A DNA stretch of 32,073 bases from a virus. Within the stretch, counting starts at the first letter, position 1; the number at the start of each line of letters is the position of its first letter. The position numbers were made by a program, and so were the translations under genes. Positions 26,395-32,073 of this stretch are shown piece by piece. The stretch spans positions 1 to 32,073 of IMG/VR virus record IMGVR_UViG_3300025030_000317; one strand, given 5' to 3'. The notes beneath the pieces were generated by a model, which saw nothing but the letters and a program-made list of their open reading frames with translations, was not told the DNA's origin and made no database searches.

Positions 26395-26901
26395 TTAAGT
26401 CGGATTTTTGAAATAATAATTGTCTGCTTCTGGGCAATTTGACAAGTCGGTTGTCTGGGGCGGGCAAGACGGACTAGGGATTTCCTTGTCCGTCTTTGTT
26501 TTTATATAAAATTGTTTTTTGCTCGAATTTTTTAATTGATACCAACCCTTTTTTTTCCGCTTCTCGTTTTCTATCGCCAATAATTCTTTGTAAGATTTTC
26601 CTTTGATTTTTTTACTGAATTTTTTTGTATTTCTGTATTCATAACTATATTTTAGGATTTTTTCTCTGTTTCTCTTTTTGTATTCTCGGTTATAATCTTT
26701 CTTGCTTGCCCACGCCGATTTTTTTCTTAAAATAGTTATTCCCGCTTTTTTTAAATAATGATAAATAAGAGAATGGTCTATGTTATATTTTCTCGCCACC
26801 ACCATTTTCACCGCCCCCGCTTTCACTTCGGCGAGAATGTTTTGAACAGTTTCGGGAGTTAATCTATTTTTGGTTGCTCCGGACAAAATTTTTAAATCCA
26901 T
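26395..26901 (-). CDS. HTH DNA-binding protein with basic tail, 168 aa
   Basis: Residues 14-57 form a helix-turn-helix (LTPETVQNILAEVKAG, then ARKYNIDHSLIYHYLKKAGI). A long basic region follows, DYNREYKKRNREKILKYSYEYR, that resembles the repeat of the HNH enzyme at 17817. The rest is low complexity, with CPPQ and CPEAD near the end. Its start overlaps the stop of the methyltransferase gene (10 bases). A transcription regulator or homing accessory is possible. Confidence 0.6.
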   Translation of the reverse strand: MDLKILSGATKNRLTPETVQNILAEVKAGAVKMVVARKYNIDHSLIYHYLKKAGITILRKKSAWASKKDYNREYKKRNREKILKYSYEYRNTKKFSKKIKGKSYKELLAIENEKRKKKGWYQLKNSSKKQFYIKTKTDKEIPSPSCPPQTTDLSNCPEADNYYFKNPT

Positions 26902-27464
26902 TTAATAATAGGTTCTCCTTCATAGCCGATTTCCCATACATACCAAGCAAATGCCATTGTGCTACTCATTTTCTTCCCTGTGATTTCATCGTTCTCTTTT
27001 CCGTTTCTCATAGGTTGTTGTCTTTTTTTGAAAACATAAACATATTTAAGTGGAGTTTTTTGTAAGAAGGTTGCTCGTTTTTGTCCTTCAAGTGCTTGTA
27101 GTTTTCCAAACATTATTACTTTCTTTTTTGCGATACTTAATGCTTTTTCTACAAACTCTTGGAATAGGTTGAACGGCGGATTTGTAATTACTGTTTCAAA
27201 AGAAAACCCACCATAATCTGTCGTCAAAAAATCAACAGTATTCTTTCCACCATACCCCCTATAAATCAAATCAGTTGATACAAGCGACGGGTCTTCAATA
27301 AGTTTTGATATATGCCCCTCGCCACAAGCAGGTTCTAACGCAGGGTAAATAATTCCCTCCACTTCTAAAAGTGCCTTTGTGCTGTTTGGGTGCGTAGCAT
27401 AAAAGTCATTTTCCATTCTACCTCTTGATGGATTTCCACCAGCTATTTTCCCACCTTGTTTCAT
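26892..27464 (-). CDS. DNA adenine N6-methyltransferase, 190 aa
   Basis: Motif I ALEPACGEGHISK (43-54) and catalytic motif ITNPPFNLFQEF (93-104) fit an N6-adenine (Dam-like) methyltransferase. Upstream it has FYATHPNSTKALL, as in phage enzymes. It is likely used to escape restriction, together with the cytosine enzyme. A TTGCAA-16-CATAAT promoter candidate lies just before the start on the minus strand. Confidence 0.85.
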   Translation of the reverse strand: MKQGGKIAGGNPSRGRMENDFYATHPNSTKALLEVEGIIYPALEPACGEGHISKLIEDPSLVSTDLIYRGYGGKNTVDFLTTDYGGFSFETVITNPPFNLFQEFVEKALSIAKKKVIMFGKLQALEGQKRATFLQKTPLKYVYVFKKRQQPMRNGKENDEITGKKMSSTMAFAWYVWEIGYEGEPIIKWI

Positions 27465-27524
27465 ATTTTTATTATGCTCTCCCTTTTTCTACTTGCAAAT
27501 CAAATATGTGCATAAGGTGTGGAT

Positions 27525-27574
27525 AAAACAAAAACGCCTCGTTCCTTGAAATATCAAGCGGGCGTTTTTGTTTT
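27525..27574. terminator. Strong terminator between lysis and replication modules
   Basis: A perfect 14-bp inverted repeat AAAACAAAAACGCC (27525-27538) and GGCGTTTTTGTTTT (27561-27574) with an inner CTTGA/TCAAG pair. T-runs occur on both strands. It closes the minus-strand lysis genes. A DnaA-like TGTGGATAA (27518-27526) abuts it. Confidence 0.8.
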
Positions 27575-27671
27575 ACAAACCGGACAGAGAAGCAAGATTA
27601 GGGCTTCTTTCCTGTTTTACTGGGGTCATAACTTCCAGCCGGCAATCCATAAAATCTTTACGAATTATCGG

Positions 27672-28178
27672 CTAAAAATTTTTCCAAAGCGGATAACTTT
27701 CTTGCCACGCTCCAAGCCCTTGCCCGTCCAAAACTTTTTTCGCGCAAAGAATGTTGTCTTTGGCATTCACCGGTTCACCCTCGCAAGAGAAGTGTTTCCA
27801 AGTTCCGGACAAAATTTGAAAAATTCCCGTTGCGGAAGAATTTGGATTTTTTGCTTTGGGGTTTAGCCCGCTTTCCGCTTTTGCCACTTCAAGCATAATC
27901 TGGTCTTGCGGAAAGGTTGCCATTATAAGCTCTACAATCGCTTCAGGCGAGCTTGTGGCCACATTATCGTCCTTTCCCCTCACCCCCCCGTTTTCATTCA
28001 AGGCAAGCGATTTTTCGGGCGAAGCATAGGGGGTATCGGGAATTACTGAAACAATAAGAGCCGAAGAGGCCAATGAATTGGTTTTGGCGTCGGCGATATA
28101 AGTAAAATTAGCGTATGGCTTTGTTGGTAAAACAATAGTTGTTACGGCTAAAATTACTGTTATTAGAATTTCAAACAT
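27672..28178 (-). CDS. Secreted lytic transglycosylase (endolysin candidate), 168 aa
   Basis: The N-terminus is one hydrophobic helix (FEILITVILAVTTIVL), so the enzyme is exported or anchored. The catalytic core is IMLEVAKAESGLNPKAKN (Glu 102) with SSATGIFQILSGTWK (116-128), the Glu and GIFQI signature of soluble lytic transglycosylases. The end (NILCAKKVLDGQGLGAWQESYPLW) is characteristic of short Patescibacteria and phage enzymes. It cuts peptidoglycan glycan strands. It lies 24 bases after the amidase-holin gene. Confidence 0.85.
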   Translation of the reverse strand: MFEILITVILAVTTIVLPTKPYANFTYIADAKTNSLASSALIVSVIPDTPYASPEKSLALNENGGVRGKDDNVATSSPEAIVELIMATFPQDQIMLEVAKAESGLNPKAKNPNSSATGIFQILSGTWKHFSCEGEPVNAKDNILCAKKVLDGQGLGAWQESYPLWKNF

Positions 28179-28202
28179 AGTGGCGGATAACTCCGCCGAG
28201 TT

Positions 28203-28955
28203 CTACTTGTCCGCCATTCCCAAAAGATTTCCTTGCTCAGAAGTTACAAAATTTTTGACAACATAAGCCATTCCAGAAGCCATAGCTACTTGCAAAAGGC
28301 TGGCATAATCAAAAGAAGCGAATGAAAAATTTTCTGCGCTTAAAGCCGTTCCAAAAGCTAAAAATACCGTTGATAAAACTGCGACTAAGATTCCACGCCC
28401 CAAATCTCCCAAGTTAATCCGAAAAAGTTTTGATGACATATTTTTTGAACCTAATTTATTAACTGATAATTGGCTGATAATCTGCTTGTATAATTCTATA
28501 ATTTTTTGCAAGATGCTAATTTTCTTTTGTTCTATGTCTGAAACTATCATAACATTTTCGGCGGGAAATTGAAAACGAAACAAGGCGATAGGGAAAGTTT
28601 TGTATTTCAGCCGCCATTCTCCAATGGACAAATGTTCGTCCCAAAGCGAATTTTTACTGTTATTGGACAGAATTTTCCCACTATCGGACACGATACCGGT
28701 ATGTCCATAACCTTGTCCGTAATCAGTCGGGGAAATGATTATATCCCCGAGGCGTGGCTCTGTTACTCGCTTAAATCGGGTGTCCTTTAACAATGACCGA
28801 TATAGTTTTGAGGTGGACAGATTTTCTCCCAGCTCTTGTCCGATAGCTTTATAAAAGACAGCCGAAACAGCCTCAACACAGCCAAATTCGCCCTGTGTCT
28901 TGGACATATCTTTTCCAAGGCATTCTTTTCCTGTTTTGTAAATTATGTTTTCCAT
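28203..28955 (-). CDS. Amidase (CHAP/NlpC-like) fused to holin-like membrane domain, 250 aa
   Basis: Residues 20-130 hold a Cys/His catalytic pair: GEFGCVEAVSAVF (Cys 26) and GYGHTGIVSD (His 85), followed by SNNS, with RLGDIIISP between, the CHAP or NlpC/P60 pattern. A linker helix at 140-165 (KKISILQKIIELYKQIISQL) joins a C-terminal domain with two membrane segments (GILVAVLSTVFLAFGTALSA and LLQVAMASGMAYVVKNFV), very like a stand-alone phage holin. A fusion would anchor the amidase at the membrane. It overlaps the protease gene by 13 bases. Confidence 0.8.
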   Translation of the reverse strand: MENIIYKTGKECLGKDMSKTQGEFGCVEAVSAVFYKAIGQELGENLSTSKLYRSLLKDTRFKRVTEPRLGDIIISPTDYGQGYGHTGIVSDSGKILSNNSKNSLWDEHLSIGEWRLKYKTFPIALFRFQFPAENVMIVSDIEQKKISILQKIIELYKQIISQLSVNKLGSKNMSSKLFRINLGDLGRGILVAVLSTVFLAFGTALSAENFSFASFDYASLLQVAMASGMAYVVKNFVTSEQGNLLGMADK

Positions 28956-29416
28956 TTTTTAATAATATGTTTTTTTCTGATTGTATTTATCATATAATCA
29001 ATGATATTGGTTAAATGGTCTGTTGTTGCTTCATTTTCGTCCTGAATTTCGATATGGGTCGTATATCTTCTTCTGGCCAGTTCTCCTGTTTTCCACAGGA
29101 GAATATGAATGCACTCGTGCAGTATTGCTGTTTCCAAATTTTTCCAAAATCCAACATTGGAAATTGGTTCGCTTAACATTTTTTCTATTGTGTCTTGTTG
29201 AACAGAAAGGGCAAATTTTTTATAAGGATATTCAACTGTAATTGTAGCCGATGTTTCTGGTTGGACAAAATGGTTTTTATTGTTGGGCAGATAAATGATA
29301 AAAGTATATCCCTCTATCATCAGCCAATGCAAACAATTTAAAACTAATTCGTCTACGTGTTCCATAATATCGTTATTGTTTTTAGGTTTTTTATCCGGTG
29401 TTGGAAAATTTTTCAT
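28943..29416 (-). CDS. HExxH zinc metallopeptidase candidate, 157 aa
   Basis: LHECIHILLW at residues 99-108 gives His 100, Glu 101 and His 104, the zinc motif. ENEATTDHL (from residue 128) offers a third acidic ligand, as in gluzincins and M78-type proteases. The rest has beta strands (SATITVEYP). No signal peptide is seen. It lies between the papain-like protease and the amidase-holin, so it may process virion or wall components. Confidence 0.7.
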   Translation of the reverse strand: MKNFPTPDKKPKNNNDIMEHVDELVLNCLHWLMIEGYTFIIYLPNNKNHFVQPETSATITVEYPYKKFALSVQQDTIEKMLSEPISNVGFWKNLETAILHECIHILLWKTGELARRRYTTHIEIQDENEATTDHLTNIIDYMINTIRKKHIIKKWKT

Positions 29417-30258
29417 TTTTTAAAAGATAATTTTAATAATTCTTTAAAAGCGAGGCAGAAGACTTTTATCAAGTCAAAAACCCAATTTGTCTGTTTTACG
29501 GGATAGAAAGTGTCGTTTTTTTTTGCCTCTTTTTTTGCGATATGGAAACGCATTATCACGGCGTGTTTGGCATTCCAATCGTAGTCTTTCAGATAAGGGT
29601 CGCCCTCGCCGTCAGCATAGCTGTCAAAAACTCGCTTATATTCTCCCTCTTTGATTGCAACAAGAGTGGTGGCGTGGTTATCTTCCACTCCGTCCGGCTT
29701 AAAGTATTTCCCGTCTTTAAGATACCAAGCCGCAACCGCCAAAAGAAGCGGGGCAGTTTTTAGAGCTTTGGCGATACTTTCATTGTTGGCTGGCACAAAT
29801 TCATATTTAAATTCATACTCGGCCAGAAATTCTTTGGCGAGGGCATAAATTTCATCCGGTATTTTGGCGTAAAAATCTTCAAATGATTTTATGGTATTGT
29901 CAAATGGCCAGACTTCCTGCGGGACAACTCCCAATTTGCGAAGAAATTCAGCCACAACATTTGGCGAATTGCCACCCGCCCCAGTTCCTGAAATTGCGGC
30001 GAGAAAGCGATCAGCCCAATTTGTGTCTTTGCCGTATTTTCTTTTGATAAGAATTTCAAGACAGTTTAAAATCGTGAAACTGACACAAGCAAATGGTTCT
30101 ATTCCGTTTAGATTTTGGATTTCTTTGTAGGGCAAAAATGTTGTCCAGTCGCCATTGGGTTGCAGTTCTTCGTAAGGCAAAGGAGAAGCTCCGAAAATAT
30201 AGTCTTCGGGTTTTTGCTTGTCCAGCTTTAGTCCATAGTTTTTAATTTTTTGTTCCAT
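29413..30258 (-). CDS. Papain-like cysteine peptidase (C1 family), 281 aa
   Basis: EPFACVSFTILNCLE places the catalytic Cys at residue 58. DNHATTLVAI places His at 195, and VFDSYAD offers Asp 212 where Asn is usual. GTGAGGNSPN and WPFDN are common in the family. The C-terminal 40 residues include a hydrophobic stretch (WVFDLIKVFCLAFKELLKL), perhaps a membrane tether. Phages encode such peptidases rarely. It is between an HNH gene and the metallopeptidase gene. Confidence 0.8.
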   Translation of the reverse strand: MEQKIKNYGLKLDKQKPEDYIFGASPLPYEELQPNGDWTTFLPYKEIQNLNGIEPFACVSFTILNCLEILIKRKYGKDTNWADRFLAAISGTGAGGNSPNVVAEFLRKLGVVPQEVWPFDNTIKSFEDFYAKIPDEIYALAKEFLAEYEFKYEFVPANNESIAKALKTAPLLLAVAAWYLKDGKYFKPDGVEDNHATTLVAIKEGEYKRVFDSYADGEGDPYLKDYDWNAKHAVIMRFHIAKKEAKKNDTFYPVKQTNWVFDLIKVFCLAFKELLKLSFKK

Positions 30259-30584
30259 AATTCACAATCCATTATAACATTTTTATTGATTTTTCGGTAA
30301 TTCCCCAAGTGCCCGTAATGCAAATGGCAAACCACTCCGCCTTTTCCGCTTTCGCATAGGTTTATAAAATTTGTCGGGTCAAGTTCTCTTAATGGATTTT
30401 GCGAAAAACTTTCAATGTGGTGGCACTCGTTTTTTTTATTTCCGCCACAAGCGGCACAATTCGGATGTTCCGCCAAAAAGGCTTTTCTCGCGGCCGGCCA
30501 TTTAGACGAACGCCCCGCCCCGCCCAGTAATGGCGATGTTCCCCGCCACCAGTCGCGAACTCGAATAAAGAAATTATTTATCAT
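30228..30584 (-). CDS. HNH endonuclease, 118 aa
   Basis: CAACGGNKKNECHHIESF (residues 43-60) and LDPTNFINLCES with CHLHYGHLG give the zinc-bound HNH pattern typical of small phage HNH nucleases that work with terminase. It overlaps the peptidase gene by 31 bases. TerL lies 19 kb away in the window, so packaging partnership is uncertain. Confidence 0.8.
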   Translation of the reverse strand: MINNFFIRVRDWWRGTSPLLGGAGRSSKWPAARKAFLAEHPNCAACGGNKKNECHHIESFSQNPLRELDPTNFINLCESGKGGVVCHLHYGHLGNYRKINKNVIMDCELWNKKLKTMD

Positions 30585-31152
30585 TTATATTTAAAAATTC
30601 TTCTAATTGTTCTTTTGTGTTATTTTTGTTTCCATATCTTTTATGAAACCCTCTATGGGCTTCTTTTGATAAAGTAATTCCGTTGTCTATGGAGGTTCTT
30701 AATTCGGGGAATTGGGCAAAATTTTGAATATGATGAGCGTGCAATTTACCACCTTTAATTTTTGTTTTTTGACAAGTCCAGTTATCTCTTGCAAAAACTG
30801 CTTCTCTCCACAAACGAAATTCCACGCTCATTCTAATTTTTATATTTTCTGGATAATTTTTCATTTTTTCTCCCCTATTTTTAGTAAAATCTGGATGACC
30901 TTTCTTATAGAAATTTCCAATTGCTTTATGTCCTTTTTTGAAACCACCCCCATTTGTCCACCCTTTTTTCCCTTTATTATGAGGAATAATGCCTTTTTTG
31001 AATGTTCCCTTGTTTGGATTTTTCCTTTGATAATCATAAAGACAATTTTTTGAACATATTTTTGCACCTCCACGATTTATTTCTCCAAAAGATGCCATAA
31101 ATAATTGATTACAATTTTTACAAATCCTTTTTTTATTTTTAATTCCTGACAT
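30574..31152 (-). CDS. HNH homing-type endonuclease with zinc finger and KG-rich linker, 192 aa
   Basis: The N-terminus is a zinc finger (CKNCNQLF, later ICSKNCLYDY). A linker rich in KKG/NKGKK repeats (about 50-95) resembles NUMOD3-type DNA-binding motifs. The C-terminal HNH is ARDNWTCQKTKIKGGKLHAHHI with ITLSKEAHRGFHKRYG. It is a likely mobile endonuclease. It overlaps the next gene by 11 bases. Confidence 0.8.
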   Translation of the reverse strand: MSGIKNKKRICKNCNQLFMASFGEINRGGAKICSKNCLYDYQRKNPNKGTFKKGIIPHNKGKKGWTNGGGFKKGHKAIGNFYKKGHPDFTKNRGEKMKNYPENIKIRMSVEFRLWREAVFARDNWTCQKTKIKGGKLHAHHIQNFAQFPELRTSIDNGITLSKEAHRGFHKRYGNKNNTKEQLEEFLNINDK

Positions 31153-31190
31153 ATTTTCATTATATCATCCTTTGCCCATTTTTTGGAAAA

Positions 31191-31538
31191 TCATCTGTGA
31201 AAAATCTTGCTAACTAATAAATATAAAGACCCAACAGAACTGGCTAAAATCGCCAAGCCGATAATCATTTTTTTCCCCGTCATTAAGGCGTTGTAATTTT
31301 CAATTATCGGCTGAATTTTTTCATAACTGTCAAAAATCGGTCTCAAATCGTCTCTAAATTCCTGTTCTTTTTTTTCTCTTGATATTTTATTCTCGGCGGA
31401 AAATTGATGATGGTCATTCATTTCTTTTTTAAGATTTTCAACAGCAATAGCCAATCTTAACACTTCTTTGCCATTGGAAGAGTATTGGTCAAGATGTTTT
31501 TCCAGTCTTTCTTCAATTATGTTGCATTTTTCACTCAT
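31191..31538 (-). CDS. Coiled-coil protein with C-terminal membrane helix, 115 aa
   Basis: Residues 1-80 are charged helix (LRLAIAVENLKKEMNDHHQF), and 88-112 one hydrophobic helix (KKMIIGLAILASSVGSLYLLVSKI). This tail-anchored plan resembles small phage holin or antiholin-like proteins (BhlA/XhlA type). It lies between tail and lysis genes, which fits. Confidence 0.65.
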   Translation of the reverse strand: MSEKCNIIEERLEKHLDQYSSNGKEVLRLAIAVENLKKEMNDHHQFSAENKISREKKEQEFRDDLRPIFDSYEKIQPIIENYNALMTGKKMIIGLAILASSVGSLYLLVSKIFHR

Positions 31539-31555
31539 CTTAATAGTTGTTCATA

Positions 31556-32073
31556 TTATTCAAAAATTATTTGATATTCTTCGCCTTGGACAGTTACTCC
31601 GACTGGCTTAAAAGAAACTGATACCGCTCCGTGATTATTTGTTCCGGCATCTTGTTGAAGAGTCATTGTTCTAGCTCCAGCCGGAGTAATTACACCACTG
31701 TCAGCAATAGCGTGGCCTCCCGCATCAGAAGCTAAACGAACTGTGTCCCCGGTCGTGCTTGTATAAGTTCTTGCTCCGCTATTATCTTTCTGAAACATTA
31801 TCATCCAAGAATTATCAGCTATTGTTGTAATATCTGTGCTTATTGTGCTTGCGGCTACAGAGGTGGATGTATCTGACCCGTCCGGTTGGCCACTTTGAGC
31901 CGCGCCGGTATAAGAAACAGAAGAAAATCTTAATGCAGTTGAAACACTAGAAGTAACAACGACATTGTTTGCTCCACTAGCGGGATTGGTTAGTATCCAA
32001 ATCGTAATCATTCTGTCTCCAGCACCACTTCTTACTTCTGTTATTTTGGTCATTGCTACTCCCGCATAAGTGA
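31556..32073 (-). CDS. Tail or surface-adhesion protein, 5' end beyond window
   Basis: The frame stays open from the window edge: the codons before the ATG at 32053 read TYAGVA, and the motif YAGVAMTKI is internal to a known phage protein type (VTYGGVAMTxV...GDRMxTxWxLxNPASGANNVVVT). So the ATG is probably not the start. The visible part is beta-rich, with NPASGANNVVVT and a repeated Thr/Ser/Gly pattern. It is probably part of a tail or carbohydrate-binding surface protein. Confidence 0.75.
   Translation of the reverse strand, partial: TYAGVAMTKITEVRSGAGDRMITIWILTNPASGANNVVVTSSVSTALRFSSVSYTGAAQSGQPDGSDTSTSVAASTISTDITTIADNSWMIMFQKDNSGARTYTSTTGDTVRLASDAGGHAIADSGVITPAGARTMTLQQDAGTNNHGAVSVSFKPVGVTVQGEEYQIIFE

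Noticed and set aside
1-32073. Temperate lifestyle genes (integrase, repressor, att sites)
   Set aside because: No tyrosine or serine recombinase and no CI/Cro-like repressor is recognisable. The HTH protein at 26395 is not clearly a repressor.

Overview
The window is a stretch of tailed double-stranded DNA phage genome. It carries small and large terminase, scaffold, major capsid protein, a head-decoration candidate and tail proteins, a lambda-like recombination and replication set, two DNA methyltransferases, and a lysis and cell-wall cluster. TGA acts as a stop throughout, so the standard bacterial code applies. No integrase, excisionase or repressor is recognisable. The host is not given by the sequence. 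AT-rich DNA, a short secreted transglycosylase, Thr/Ser-rich membrane-anchored proteins and many starts without a Shine-Dalgarno would fit a Patescibacteria (CPR) type host, but this is a low-confidence inference.

Layout. (1) 12300 to 4, minus strand: packaging and virion module, read TerS, TerL (with intein), GroEL-like chaperonin, a 108-aa helical protein, scaffold, decoration, capsid, several small virion candidates, two large tail proteins and a short tail-fibre-like protein. No portal gene is seen at its usual place. (2) 12301-12550: divergent control region with repeated operator-like words and extended -10 promoters. (3) 12551-14775, plus strand: small genes of unknown role, closed by strong terminators. 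(4) 15447 to 14772, minus: three small zinc-knuckle proteins; a tRNA-Tyr gene lies just upstream. (5) 17583 to 15662 and 18759 to 18574, minus: two cassettes rich in Shine-Dalgarno sites. Each is led by a promoter and two long hairpins with conserved stems and unrelated loops. They encode a metallophosphoesterase and many tiny zinc-ribbon proteins, and an HNH gene with an attenuator-like leader sits between them. (6) 27464 to 19076, minus: recombination (NinB-like, NinG-like, Rad52/ERF-like), a heptad solenoid protein, cytosine and adenine methyltransferases, a DnaB-like helicase and a replication initiator whose gene contains a plausible origin. (7) 32073 to 27672, minus: tail protein (runs off the window), a membrane protein, two HNH genes, a papain-like protease, an HExxH protease, an amidase fused to a holin-like membrane domain, and a transglycosylase.

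The most unusual features are these. The intein in the TerL nuclease site has its HNH endonuclease gene nested out of frame, so about 0.5 kb is open in two frames. Two hairpin leader elements are paired with paralogous zinc-ribbon genes. Competing hairpins lie just before the HNH gene. A 116-bp exact repeat has produced a chimeric ORF. A small two-gene unit occurs on both strands. The initiator gene contains iteron and palindrome structure.
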